DNA of 64,000 nt, taken from the NCBI GenBank assembly GCA_905221605.1, contig CAJNDS010002728.1:186001-250000 (forward strand), written 5' to 3'. The stretch comes from Symbiodinium natans. Lineage: Eukaryota > Sar > Dinophyceae > Suessiales > Symbiodiniaceae. The notes under the pieces are model-generated. The model was not told the origin of the DNA. It saw nothing but the letters and a program-made list of their open reading frames with translations, and did not search any database. The translations under genes were made by a program, and so were the position numbers. Shown piece by piece: positions 9,801-20,990 of the stretch (positions within the stretch are counted from its first letter, which is position 1; the number at the start of each line of letters is the position of its first letter).

Positions 9801-10470
9801 TGGGGGTTAGGGTTTATATAGGGTTCAGGGTTTAGGGTTTAAGGGTTTAAGGGTTAGCGTTTAAGGGTTAGCGTCTACAGGTTCTACAGGTTTTAGGCTT
9901 CTAACCTTAAGAAGGTTACCTCAGAAGCCCATAGAATCGGGGATCCAATACCCAGAGCCTACAACCCAACACCCAAACCCCTAAACCCTAAACCGATTGG
10001 GTGATAAGTCGAGCTACTCAGTACTTGGAGATCCAGCGCACTTATTAACCCCAAAATAACTGTACCTGGGCACTTAAGAGGTTACAAGTACAGTTAGAAT
10101 CGGTTCATAAGTACCATGAACCTTGAAGCAAACCCTAACACCTAAACCTAAACCCTAAACCCTTTAGTACCCTGAACCTCCACGTAGGGCAATACGTACC
10201 CCCTCGAGCTGGCAAGCGGCGACGAGGCGCCAACTTGGGAAGGATGTCAGGATGACCCCGCTACAACCAACCCTAAACCCTAAAACCCTAAAACCCCAGA
10301 CCCTCATCAAGCCCTAAAACCCTGATCTCTGACTCCCTGAATCCTAAACCCTAAGCAGATAAAGCAAGAACAACTGAACACAAAGTTCAGCCGATGAGCG
10401 GAGAGCTCGTCTCCGGCTTGGGGCTGACACTTGGCACGGCAGCAGAGCCTCGAGAGCAACGCTCGGGCGA

Positions 10471-10621
10471 GAAGAGACGAGGAAGGGAAGAGAGAAGAGA
10501 GAAGAGAGAAGAGAGAAGAGAGAAGAGAGAAGAGAGAAGAGAGAAGAGAGAAGAGAGAAGAGAGGAGAGAGAAGAGAGAAGAGAGAAGAGAGAAGAGAGA
10601 AGAGAGAAGAGAGAAGAGAGA

Positions 10622-10663
<42 letters not shown>

Positions 10664-11068
10664 AGAAGAGAGAAGAGAGAAGAGAAGAAAGGAGAAGAGA
10701 GAGAGAGAAGATGAGAATGATTTTCCTGGGAGAGAAGAAGGAGAAGAGAGAAGCGGCCAAGGAGAAGAGAGAGAGCGAGGCGAAGGAGAGAGTGGAAGCC
10801 CGAAGGGAGAAGAGAGAGGAGGTTAGAGAGTGAGACGAGAGCGAAAGAAGAGAGAGAGAAGGAGAGAGGTGAGGTGGTTGAAGAAGAGAGAAGAGAGAAG
10901 AGAGAAGAGAGAAAAGAGAGAAGAGAGAGGAAGAGAGAAGAAGAGAGAAGAAGAGAGAAAAAGAGAGAAGAAGAGAGAAGAAGAGAGAAAAAGAGAGAAG
11001 AGAGAAGAGAGAAAAGAGAGAAGAGAGAGAAGAGAGAGAAGAGAAAAAGAGAGAAGAGAGAAGAGAGA
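10471..11068. repeat. purine microsatellite GAGAGAA / GAGAGAAGA
   Basis: About 600 bp almost free of pyrimidines on the plus strand, broken only by a few short insertions (10700-10900). Confidence 0.95.
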
Positions 11069-11445
11069 ATTAGGGTTTAGGGTTCATAATTTAGGGTTTC
11101 GGGCCTCAGGGGGACGAGAGGAGAAGGGAAGAGAAGAGCAAAACGTAGCACAGCATGGGGGCTTTTTAGGGGGGTAGAAGCATGTCTTTGTGTGTGGGTT
11201 TAGGGTTTAGGGTTTAGGGGGTAGTAAGGAAATCTGGTTCCCTGCACCGTCCCTTGCCCTGGATGCCCCTGCTGCCATTAACGAGCAAAGATAGGGTTTT
11301 TGCCTCATGAAGGGCTGCGAAAGAAGGGAAAGAGCGCTCTTCCCCTGTCCCCTAAACCCTATGAGCCCTAAACCCTAGCTGCTTTCTTTGTAGGCCCACG
11401 GAGGTTCAAGCGAAGGCTTCCCCCAACATTCGCTGTGCCTACTTT

Positions 11446-11560
11446 CCCTAAAGGGTCCATGTGCCCATACTGTATATACTTGGTCCAGAAAAGGGTTCCT
11501 ATTTAGTGGCTATAGTATAGGGCCCAAGTATCTACTATCTGGGCACAAGGACCCTTAGGG
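11446..11560. mobile_element. hairpin element, GGGTCCATGTACC family
   Basis: 115 bp with inverted arms of about 40 bp: ccctaaagggtccatgtgcc and the complement of gggcacaaggacccttaggg, both containing tatatacttgg. Confidence 0.6.
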
Positions 11561-11677
11561 CCGTGCAAGAATGTGTGTGTGTGTGCGTGTATATATATAT
11601 ATATATATACATCTGTGGCTTATTGGGATCGGGGGGCTTCTGGGGTTTGTATAACGATAATTATGAATATTATACAC

Positions 11678-11716
<39 letters not shown>

Positions 11717-11761
11717 TATATTGACACCCTATAAGCCCTACACCCTGGCTGCTTCCAGTCT

Positions 11762-11858
11762 CTATTCCATTCGCCTCCTGCCGGGCGCGTGCCAGGACGA
11801 TCCCAGGGCGCAGGCGGCGTAGCCGGTGTGGGAGGCCTCCCAAGAATGTGGTTTTAGG
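11762..11858 (+). CDS. candidate exon island
   Basis: About 32 open codons, FQSLFHSPPAGRVPGRSQGA then GGVAGVGGLPRMW, ahead of a TTTAGGG tract at 11854. A Gly/Pro-rich composition makes this weak. Confidence 0.25.
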
Positions 11859-13339
11859 GTTTAGGGTTTAGGGTTTAGGGTTCAAGAGTCTCCAAGAATA
11901 AAGGGTTGGGGTTTAAGGATTGAGGGTTTGTAGGGTGAAGAGTGGAGGGTTGTGGGGCTTAGGGTCTATATATAACTGAACCCTAAAGACCTTCAGGGTT
12001 GTGGTTTGAGGCTTATTGGTTTGAAGGGGTTTAGCTGAGTGCTCCGAAATGCAAGGAAAGGGGGGGGGGGTGGCCTTTGCTTACCTGTTCTTAGCAGGGC
12101 ATAGTACCTGCATCCCGGTAGGATACTCTAAACCCTAAACCCTGAATGCTACAGCAGAGGCCAGATTTGGGTTCACAAATGTATTTTGGGTCACTTAGAT
12201 CAGGCTCCGTTAATTTGAGGCGGGGTCGTAACCGCAATAAAGACCAATTTTTTTTAACCACAACAAGGAATCACTTAACCATGATAAGGATTTGTGCCTC
12301 AGTGCATGATAGCCACAATGCCTGCGACCCTTCAACTACCCACAAAACGCCCCCGAAACCATTCTAAGCCCCAACCCCAAGCCCTAAAACGAAGCCCAAG
12401 GCTCCAAAGCCAGGGTCTTTCTGTCACTGCCGCCCCCCCGCCCCCCCACCCCCACACCCCAAGGCGGCATGGGAATAACAAACAAAGGCCTGAGAATGGA
12501 GGCACGTGCGCCCCCCCCCCCCCCCCCCCCCCCCAGGCCCGCATGGGAGTGACAAAAAGGCCCGAGAATTGAGGTTTTGGGCCTCCCAAAGCTCCAAAAC
12601 CACCAGCATTGTTAACCACTATCATGCCAACCCTAAACCACTATCATTGTTAACCACTATCATGCCAACCCTAAACCACTATCATTGTTAAAGAAACCCT
12701 TGTCATTGTAAAAACGTTTGTTTCATGGTTAGAACCCCTACTCCCGTGAATTTGGGAGTTTTCTAAGGGATTCGATGGAAAACATATACCTAGAAGGATC
12801 CTAGCTCAGATCTGCAATTGCTTGGCCGCTGCTACCCCAGCTATGCCCCTCCATCACCAAGGCGCTCAGTGGCGTGTTGCGGCGTCGGCGTTTTGGCTCC
12901 TGTGCCTGCTGCACCCAAAGCCCGAAACCCTCTACGCACTGATCTAAGGGAGTCGACCCAAAATGTTCAAGTGCCTTTATGGGCCACGGTGGCCTTAGGG
13001 TTTGTAGGGTTTAGGGTTCTGTAGCCGCTTTTGGGTTTACGCATCAACGATGCGGGTACATGGGCGCGTTGCGCAAGGGCAAGTGGCAACTACTCCCCAA
13101 GGAGACACCAGGAAGCCCTTGTGTAGCCGAGTCATCTGTCTATCCCGGCTGCTCCCTCGACTGCTCTCCCTAAACCCGGTCAAACAAACCTAGCAGGAGA
13201 CGGGGCTGTCGGCTTAGACCCTTAAAAACCCTTGAAAACCCTTCCAACCCTTAAAGCCCTTACACCCTTAAACCCTCGAAGCCCTTATAAAGCGATTAGG
13301 CCCCTAAAAGCATGAGCTCCTAGCGCCCTGAAGAGCCCG

Positions 13340-13405
13340 CTAAACCCTAACCCTAAACCCTAAACCCTAAACCCTAAACCCTAAACCCTAAACCCTAAAC
13401 CCTAA
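13340..13405. repeat. CCCTAAA array
   Basis: About 9 copies. Confidence 0.95.
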
Positions 13406-13531
13406 ATCCTGAAGAGCCAAAGCCAAGCCAAGAAACGCCAATCCCAACCACCAGCGCCCGGGGTCATCGGCTTCGTGACGTCCTGGGGGCTGGAGGAAGG
13501 TCAAAGAGGGCCGAGAGGCTTTACCTCCCCC
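13406..13531 (+). CDS. candidate exon island
   Basis: About 42 open codons: a basic Gln/Lys-rich start (LKSQSQAKKRQSQPPAPG), then VIGFVTSWGLEEGQRGPRGF. It sits between CCCTAAA arrays. Confidence 0.4.
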
Positions 13532-13642
13532 TAAACCCTAAACCCTAAACCCTAAGCCCTAAGCCCTAAGCCCTAAGCCCTAAGCCCTAAGCCCTAAGCC
13601 CTAAGCCCTAAGCCCTAAGCCCTAAGCCCTAAGCCCTAAGCC
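13531..13642. repeat. CCCTAAA then CCCTAAG array
   Basis: Three canonical units followed by about 13 perfect CCCTAAG units, an abrupt switch to one variant. Confidence 0.97.
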
Positions 13643-14008
13643 GCAGTTGCGGGGGTCCGACGTTGAGAGCCAAGCTGCAAAAGCCATGAACACAAAGTTC
13701 AGTTGATGAGGGTCCCCCCCTGGTAAGCACCTGTAATAAAAGAAGTATAGGGGTTTAGTTTAGGGTTTAGGGTTCAGGGTTTCGGGTTTATACCTGCTAT
13801 GCCTGAAGCACTGAGCAGGACCCTGAACGGGAGCCGAATGTAGAACAGCCGCCATGAAGCCGGATCGACACTTAAACTTGCAGATGGAACACGCGTAACT
13901 CTTCCTCAGCCATATTGCTAGCCTTCAGAACCTTCAACTCTAAACGGAAGAAGGTACTTCTCAAGAAAAGATACCCGCATGACCCTCAACCATGAAGCAA
14001 CATGGAAG

Positions 14009-14108
14009 CCTAAAAACCCTAAACCCTAAACCCTAAACCCTAAACCCTAAACCCTAAACCCTAAAGCCTAAACCCTAAACCCTAAACCCTAAACCCTAAA
14101 CCCTAAAC
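14009..14108. repeat. CCCTAAA array
   Basis: About 13 copies with one AGCCTAAA-type slip. Confidence 0.95.
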
Positions 14109-14190
14109 CATCCCGGCCGACCGAAAGCCTTGCATCTAAGCATCAGGTGCTGTCTTCACAGCCGCGGCCCTTCCTGGCATCCGGACAATG
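14103..14190 (+). CDS. candidate exon island
   Basis: About 28 codons, PSRPTESLASKHQVLSSQPR then PFLASGQ and a TGA. CCCTAAA array to the left. Confidence 0.3.
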
Positions 14191-14931
14191 ATCCGTTGAG
14201 AGAAGCCTCAACCCTAAACCTGCCCTAAACCCTAAAACCGTCTTAAAAACACTAAAACATAAAAAAACACAAAAGCCCTAAAGCCCTAACGTATAACAAA
14301 CACACAACAGCCCCCAAAATTGAAGCGCTCAACCACAATGCCAGTCCTTTCGGGTTTGGGGGTCTCTGGGTTCCAAAACCCCAAACCCTTAAACCCCAAG
14401 CCCGCTGTAGCATTCGACCCTAAACCCCTAAAGCCTGTAGCGCCCGAACCACTGGAGAAACCCCTTCAAAAGACCTGAACGAGGGAGGCTTGAGGAGCTT
14501 AGTGGTGAGGGTTCAGGGCTTTAGGGCTTTAGGCTTTTAGGCTTTTAGACTTTTAGGGTTTTAGGGTTTTAGGGTTTTAGGGTTTCGGGTGTGAGGGAGG
14601 GGTTGAGGCTTTAGGAGTTTAGGGTAGCTTTGGGGCCGTCGGTGTGCAGCTTCCTAGTATAACCGTCTAACCTGCACACCTCAACAGAGAATCTACGCAA
14701 GAACTGAGGTAGGCTTCCATAATTGAAGGGGAGCTACCCCCGAAACCCGATTGAGGGCCTAGAAGCCCCCTAAACCTTGTAGTGGAGGTCGGGTCTCGGT
14801 CTTCTGGAGTCTTAGCCAAGTCTATACTCCCCTAAGAACCTTCATAAAACAAATATGTTGAATATCCTCTTGGGCTTTACATAAACCAAATAACAAAAAA
14901 TTCCAAGGGGGATAAAGAAGTGCACTTGTGG

Positions 14932-15053
14932 GACAGAATCGGCAAGCTCCCCCGTCCCAACAGATGCCGCGTCGCCGTCGTGCATCGGTCCACCAGCACC
15001 CGGATCCTGCGTCACGGCTCCATGAATACCACCATCTACTACTTAGCTTAAGA
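14932..15053 (+). CDS. candidate terminal exon, ambiguous frame
   Basis: One plus frame reads DRIGKLPRPNRCRVAVVHRS then TSTRILRHGSMNTTIYYLA and a TAA inside the hairpin element at 15036. A second plus frame (KCTCGTESASSPVPTDAASP) and the minus strand (84 codons) are also open. Real coding is plausible but frame is undecided. Confidence 0.3.
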
Positions 15054-15127
15054 ACCCCAAAAGAATAAAGCATGACAATCCGTGTATTATAATAAGGAAG
15101 AACACGGAGTTCTTAAGCCAGTAGTAG
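15036..15127. mobile_element. family-7 MITE-like element
   Basis: 92 bp with inverted ends CTACTACTTAGCTTAAGAAC and the complement of GTTCTTAAGCCAGTAGTAG. The interior has 'ataataaggaagaac'. Similar ends with TTAAGAACCCC occur at 5367-5458, and related sequence at 63711-63820. Confidence 0.55.
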
Positions 15128-15479
15128 TAATCAGGTTTAGGGTTACCATGTTCGTATGATCATCACCGAGGATGGCACTTTAAACCCTCTGAAAGATATT
15201 CCTGAACATGACCCTCTTCAACCCCGAAAAAAAAGCGCAAAAGATGCAATATCTCAACGGCCAACCTGGACTGTCATTACTCTACGCACAAATCCCAAGA
15301 GGCCGCTAGAGGCTTAAGCCTACCGCTACTTGTGCGGGCGGGGCATAGCCCCCCCTGACCCCTGCTTCTGAGGGTGGTGCTGGAACATGCCTATCAAGAG
15401 AGAGTGCCGACGTGCTGATTCCAAACAAAGTATTTCCTATTCAACCCGCTCAGGGGGGCAACATACGATCCGTGGTCCT

Positions 15480-16057
15480 AAGAACCCCCGAAACCCCTAA
15501 AACCATTGAAACCCTGAACTCCCTAAAAACCCCCCAAAAACCCTAAAAACCCTAAAAACCCTCAACCCTTAAACCCTGAAAATACTAAAAACCCCTAAAA
15601 ATGCCCTGAATTCCTAAACACCCTCAAAACCCTACAAACCCTCAAAACACCAAAAACCCAAAAACTCTAAACCCAAAAACAACCTAAAAGCCCCAAAGCC
15701 CTAAAACGACCTAAAACCTAAAAGCCCTAAGCGCGCTACAACCCCCCCCCCCCCCCCCAAAAAAAAAATAAATAAATAATAATAATAATAAAACCTGAAC
15801 AAACTAAACAACCAAACGATTCCTAAACACCATGTAGGCCCTAACGCCCTAAAAGCCCTAAAAGCCTAAAACCCTAAAAACAAAAGAACAACTAATGCCC
15901 TAAACATCCTCGAAGCCCTGAAAGCCCTAAACCCCAAAAACCCTAAAACCACCCGTAAACGCCCTAAAACACCCCTTAAAAAACCTAAAAAACCCTAAAG
16001 AACCTTTAAAAACAAAACCCTAAAAAAACCCTAAAAGCCCTAGAAAGCCCCTGAGAA
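15480..16057. repeat. degenerate CCCTAAAAA-type tract
   Basis: About 580 bp of loosely related cctaaaa units with a C17-A10 run in the middle. No gene seen. Confidence 0.8.
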
Positions 16058-16100
16058 CCCCCCCCCCCCCCCCCAAAAAAAAAAAAAAAAAAAAAAAAAC

Positions 16101-16178
16101 CGCGCCATCGGCTGGTTCATGCCGAACTTCCGCTTGAGCCTCGGAGGGTTTGCGTTCGCCGGCATGGCTTTGTCGTGA
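16101..16178 (+). CDS. candidate terminal exon after a C17-A25 tract
   Basis: RAIGWFMPNFRLSLGGFAFA then GMALS and TGA, hydrophobic and membrane-like. The preceding 42 bases are pure C then pure A. Confidence 0.4.
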   Translation, partial: RAIGWFMPNFRLSLGGFAFAGMALS

Positions 16179-16195
16179 GAGTTGGGGATTTTGTT

Positions 16196-16345
16196 TAGGG
16201 CTTGGGGTTTGGGGTTTGGGGTTTGGGGTTTGGGGTTTAGGGTTTAGGGGTTGGGGTTTGGGGTTTGGGGTTTGGGGTTTGGGGTTTGGGGTTTCGGGTT
16301 TCGGGTTTGGGGTTGAGGGTTTTGGGTTGAAGGTTGAGGTTTAGG
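16196..16345. repeat. TTTGGGG variant array
   Basis: About 12 TTTGGGG units with occasional TTTAGGG and TTTCGGG. It gives a spurious Gly/Phe/Val/Trp-rich frame. Confidence 0.9.
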
Positions 16346-16732
16346 GCTTCGGGATTCAAGGGAGCGAGAGATCCTGAGCCCGAACCAAAATCTACAAGAA
16401 CTCAGCTCCCTGAGCCCACATCCAGTTTAAACCCTGCAAGCCAAAAAAACTCCTCAATTCTCATCCCTCCAACCCAAAAAAACAAAAAAGCTCAGGGCTC
16501 TTAGGGTTTTTAAAGGTTGTTTTTATAAATCCTATAGCCCTCACACCCCTAGCTCTGAAGGGCCGTCCGGCTTGGGAGTTAAAGTTAAAGGTTTGAGCAT
16601 CTAGGCACACCTAACGCCCAAACCCCGAACCCTACACCCCCAACCCTCCAAACCCCCCCCAACCCTAAACCCTCAACCCTAAAACCCAAACCCCCTAAAC
16701 CCCAAACCCCGAAACCCTAATCCACAAGCCCT

Positions 16733-16950
16733 GAACCCTAAACCCTCAAACCCTCAAACCCTCAAACCCTCAAACCCTCAAACCCTCAAACCCTCAAACC
16801 CTCAAACCCTCAAACCCTCAAACCCTCAAACCCTCAAACCCTCAAACCCTCAAACCCTCAAACCCTCAAACCCTCAAACCCTCAAACCCTCAAACCCTCA
16901 AACCCTCAAACCCTCAAACCCTCAAACCCTCAAACCCTGAACCCTAAACC
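16733..16950. repeat. 8-bp variant array CCCTCAAA
   Basis: About 24 nearly perfect copies of CCCTCAAA, one base longer than the telomere unit. No spacers. Confidence 0.97.
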
Positions 16951-16967
16951 CCTAGTCCAAAAAAAAC

Positions 16968-17021
16968 GAGTGCGGACGGGGCGCTCTTGCACCTCGTTCT
17001 CCAAAGCCGTCATGTCCTGCA
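16968..17021 (+). CDS. candidate short exon
   Basis: One frame reads SADGALLHLVLQSRHVLQ and ends at a donor-like CAAG|GTCTATAG. It is short and other frames are open too. Confidence 0.25.
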
Positions 17022-17139
17022 AGGTCTATAGGGCTCTAGGGCTGTAGGGGGGGGATTAGAGGTTTGGGGGGTTTAGGGTTTAGGGTTTAGGGTTTAGGGT
17101 TAGGGTTTAGGGTGTATGGGTTCTAGGGTTGTAGGGCTC

Positions 17140-17945
17140 CGGGTCGGTCACCCCGGCTTTCATGCGTCCTTTTAGTCCTTATAAAGCCGGGTTAATATTA
17201 CGAAGAGAATTCTATTTCAATGGTGTTTCAATGAACGAAGTGAAGCGAGAACACAATGAAATAGAATGAACGAAGAGAACGTAGTGCACGCCTCATAAAA
17301 AGACTTACTATTTGGCGTGCATTATTCTTTTCTCTATTTTTCTTCTTTCTTCATTCCTTTCCTAATTTTGCTTGTTGTTCAATTGAGTTCATGCGTCATT
17401 CATATCTTCACTCCTTATAACTCAATTAAACAAGCAAAATAAGAGAATTAGAATGAAGAATCCAGTAAAATAGTCTTGTTTCGTTCATTCACTCGTTCCC
17501 CTATTAAAATAGTAAAATTACAAGCGAAGCGCGTGAATTTTATTATTTTAATGGGGGTTCGTGCTATCACTTTTTCACATATTATTTTCGCATACATTTC
17601 GTGCATTCATGCGTCATTTCACTCCTTATAATGCATGAAATGTAAAGAGAAAATAAATAGTGAAAAGAGCACGAACGAAGTGAATAGAATGAAAGTACGG
17701 GCCGTGCAATATAAAAATCCCTTGTTCGCACGGCATTATGAACGCACACTATTCCGCGGGCGTTCTCTTATTCATTGTGCCCGCGTGTTCGTGCGTTCGT
17801 ATGTTTCGTTCATAAATTCACTAATTTCGTTTATAAATTAGTTCATTTTATTCACTTCACTCTGTATTATTCACCCGGGCAAAAAGGGGCGCACGCGTGC
17901 ATTCATTCGCAAGCTCATTCGTTTACCGTGCGAATAAAGGCCCGG
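17140..17945. other. AT-rich string of hairpins, possible organelle-derived insert
   Basis: About 800 bp with a sharp drop in GC and no TTTAGGG motif. It consists of consecutive stem-loops. Three (stems at 17152-17160/17183-17191, 17381-17387/17421-17427 and 17594-17607/17630-17643) share the loop CATGCGTC.TT....CTCCTTAT although their stems differ. Others: 17286-17292/17314-17320, 17498-17519/17535-17556 (about 21 bp), 17701-17707/17728-17734, 17756-17761/17779-17784, 17820-17826/17834-17840. Dinoflagellate mitochondrial noncoding DNA is known for dense inverted repeats, so a nuclear copy of such DNA is my best guess. No mitochondrial gene was recognised. Confidence 0.6.
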
Positions 17946-17966
17946 CTTGGGGATCCCCTCGAGGTA

Positions 17967-18097
17967 TCCCTAAGGGTCCATGTACCTACGGGGTTTACGG
18001 TTTAGGGATTCGAGGGTATATGCTTGGGCCCTAAAGCTACTATCTGGGAACCCCTCTAAGGCCCAAGTATATACTATATGGGGTTTACGATCTTAGG
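17967..18097. mobile_element. hairpin element, GGGTCCATGTACC family
   Basis: ccctaagggtccatgtacct on the left, then a telomere-like 'ggtttacggtttagggatt', 'tatatgcttgggcc' and the inverse ggcccaagtatatactat on the right. Confidence 0.45.
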
Positions 18098-18419
18098 GGT
18101 TCCAAACTATTGGTGTCCTGATTATGAGGGGCTCCTCCTATTTAGGGTTAACATTTGAGGTACTTTTTTTTTTCGTAAACCCCCATGTGGGTACATTAAA
18201 CCTTACAGGGTTGAGAGGGACCAGATACATTCGGGGCTACATTGGGGAAGCTGCCCGCGAGAAACTGGTCCAAGCTCCAGAGAAGGTCGTCCTAAACCCT
18301 GGCCCCTAGCCCTAAACCCTAAACCCTAAACTCTAAACCCGGAACCCTAAACCCCAGCCCTAAACCCTAAACTCTAAAAGCTCTAAACCCGGAACCCTAA
18401 ACCCTAAAACCCAACCCCT

Positions 18420-18570
18420 CTGATTCAGGGTCAGGCTTTCGGTGAAGGGTTGGGGTCTGCTCCGCATTTGCTCCACGAACACGGTGAACCGTCGTTCGGC
18501 GGCAGGGCTCTTACCTGACTGACACTGGAGACCCCAACCCCCTGAAGCATGGGAATACGCCTTAAACCCT
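18420..18570 (-). CDS. open frame, unknown
   Basis: Minus frame with FKAYSHASGGWGLQCQSGKS then PAAERRFTVFVEQMRSRPQP. Both ends run into telomere-like variants. Confidence 0.3.
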
Positions 18571-18788
18571 ATATACCCGATATACCCTGAACCCTGAGCC
18601 CTGTACAGCATACCATAGACCCGACGTCCTCAACCTTGAATAGCCACAAAGCATTTAAATTCCTAACGGCTTTGGCAGCAACCCTAAACCCTAAACCCTG
18701 AACCTAAATCCTAAACCCTAAGCCCTAAACCCTAAACCCTAAACCCTAAATCCTAAACCCTAAACCCTAAACCCTAAATCCCAAAAAC

Positions 18789-18890
18789 CGCTACTGTGAG
18801 ATCGATTGCCCGTCCGGCGCAGCACCCGGTGGCCCGCGGCGGATCCTCAGACAGCGCCCCGAAATTTTCCGGGGGGCGCATTCTGCAAGG
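18789..18890 (+). CDS. candidate exon island
   Basis: 34 codons: RYCEIDCPSGAAPGGPRRIL then RQRPEIFRGAHSAR. CCCTAAA array on the left, TTTAGGG variants on the right. Confidence 0.45.
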
Positions 18891-19104
18891 GTTTCGGGTA
18901 TAGGGTTTAGGGCTTAGGGTGTAGGGCTTAGGGTTTAGGGTTTCGGGTTTGAGGTTTAGGGTTTTAAGGTTTAGGATTTTAGGGTTGAGGGGGCTAGGGC
19001 TTCCTTAGGAGTTCACGGCTGGTTTCATCTGGGTTCAGAAGCTGTAGTTTGACTCTAAGAAGTGAGACCTTGTTTCTGTGGTACTTTAAAAAAAATGCTT
19101 ACTA

Positions 19105-19290
19105 GCTAATTACCCTGAACCTGGGCACTTCTGGCTGGCAGCCCTTACGGTGCCTAATTGCTCCTTGTATGTGTGCCTGCAATACACGCTCAGGCTTGAT
19201 AGAGTTGCGCACGGAATTGATGCGCCTTAGCACACCAAAAACCGCAAACCCAGTTGAGACTGGGACTGTCATCATCCTAGGAGTTGACAA
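19105..19290 (-). CDS. open frame, unknown
   Basis: 62 codons; the ATGs are internal. It reads VPVSTGFAVFGVLRRINSVR then NSIKPERVLQAHIQGAIRHR, basic and helix-like. It has no telomere motif inside, so it is one of the longer unique islands. Confidence 0.35.
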
Positions 19291-19617
19291 GCTGTGTCTC
19301 AGCTGCTGAACAGTGCTTGGCGTTCTTGGCCTTACACCCCGTAAAAACCGCGAACCCTACAAATGCTCAGCCGAAACCCTTAACCGCAAGCCCCAAAGTC
19401 AAGCCCTCACAGCCCTCACAGCCCTCACAGCCCAAAATCCGCAGCCCCAAGGTCGTTTACGTCGTCAGCCGTTTAGAGTTTTAGAGCTTACAATGCTGTA
19501 CGTACTCCTTAACTATTGGGAATCTCTATGTGCAACACATTGCCTAACGAGGGCCTTGCCTGAACAAAATCCAAGTCCAGCGTTCAGTCGCAATTCAGAT
19601 GTCTGTCTCCAAACTTC

Positions 19618-19848
19618 TTGAAGGAGAACAATGTGAACATTCCGACATGGCTCGTGTTCAGCCATCTGGCTAGGTCATCCCAGCCATCTTTACCCAGGCC
19701 TCCAACATTCGCATTTGAACGAGATGCTTCCACGTTAGAATCCGGTCCTGATGGTGGCCAGGGAGCAAGCTGCGGCCGAGGTGCGCCGCCGAGATCCCAG
19801 AAACTCCTTCAACCCTTGCATACGTTTACGAGATCCAAGAGTGACTAG
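19618..19848 (+). CDS. open frame, unknown
   Basis: 76 codons: VNIPTWLVFSHLARSSQPSL, then FERDASTLESGPDGGQGASC, ending at TAG inside a family-5 element. Unique sequence. Confidence 0.3.
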   Translation: MKENNVNIPTWLVFSHLARSSQPSLPRPPTFAFERDASTLESGPDGGQGASCGRGAPPRSQKLLQPLHTFTRSKSD

Positions 19849-19938
19849 GAATAAGAAGGGTGCCCTTTTTGGTCTCAGGGGGCTGTATAAGGGAACCTAA
19901 GCCATAAAGAGGGAATGTGGGCCTTCTCTGAGTCGTAG
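19832..19938. mobile_element. family-5 MITE-like element
   Basis: Starts gatccaagagtgactagga, has 'aagggtgcccttttt', and ends gggccttctctgagtcgtag. Related copies at 20991-21077, 36092-36205, 46431-46502 and 57003-57158. Confidence 0.45.
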
Positions 19939-20082
19939 TTTATATACCACCCCTTACTCAAATCCTGAAGTCTGACTCTTCTTGCCCGTTGCAACCACCC
20001 TTAAGATCCCTAGACCCTAAACAAACCCTTGACCTCAACCTAGAACCCAAACACCTAAACCTTGTACCCTGAGACCTCGACC

Positions 20083-20163
20083 CCAAACCCCAAACCCCAA
20101 ACCCCAAACCCTAAACCCTAAACCCTAAACCCTAAACCCTAAACCCTAAACCCTAAACCCTAC
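20083..20163. repeat. CCCCAAA then CCCTAAA array
   Basis: Four CCCCAAA units followed by nine CCCTAAA units. Confidence 0.93.
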
Positions 20164-20990
20164 TAACTGAACCCTACTAAAACCCCTCGAAGAGCTCCCT
20201 ACACCAGGCCCCCGGGCGCGGCAGAGCGGTCTGCCGATTGCGCCCGCTGGCCGCCTCGCTGGCCTGTCTGTGGGCTTAGGGTTTAGGGCTTAGGGCTTAG
20301 GGTTTAGGGTTTAGGGTTTAGGGTTTAGGGTGTAGGGTTTAGGGTTTGGGGTGTAGGATTAAAACTCTAAAAAAGAAACAATTTATATACAGACATACAC
20401 GTGCAGATGCATACGTTGGCATACATATGTGTATATAGAGAAATGGTATACACAAATGTTCGCTATATATATATATATATGTGTATATCTATTTCTTTAT
20501 TTATCTATCTATCTGTATGTGGCCTTATCACAAAATGTGGCGGTTCCCGGGGTTCAGGGTCTTAGGATTTAGAGAGGGTTTAGAGGGCCTTGGGTCTCAG
20601 AAAGTTTAGTCTTTCAAAGGGTCTTGGAGGGTCTTAGGTTTATTTCGGGGGACTTAACAGGCCTTGGCGGGCCCCTAAGGGGCCCTCAAAAGGGGCCCCA
20701 AACAGTCCCTCCCTTCCTGTCCAACCTGGCCCTGCCAGCCTTCTGGAGACGTCTTTGTTTTAGGGTTTAGGGTTTAGGGTTTAGGATAATATATTTATAG
20801 GGGGGTTTAGGGGTTTAGGGAGGCATGTGACCCCAAAAATGTGGCCCTTAATTCACAGGTCAGGCTTCAGGGCTTCGGGTTGGTGAGGCCGGGTGGCTTT
20901 GGGGACGTTGCCTCATTGGGCTTGCCTTACCACCTCCGAGAAACCCTAAACCCAATAAAGCTGCGCTGAATCCTAAACCGCACAGCTATA

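Noticed and set aside
10394-11177. Several long Glu/Arg/Lys- or Leu/Ser-rich frames
   Set aside because: Artefacts of the purine microsatellite, open in several frames on both strands.
16733-16950. CRISPR-like regular repeat
   Set aside because: A pure 8-bp tandem repeat with no spacers, in a eukaryote-type sequence.
17635-18005. Frames of 68 and 76 codons in the AT-rich block
   Set aside because: They run through the hairpin stems and loops without regard to structure and show no protein-like pattern.
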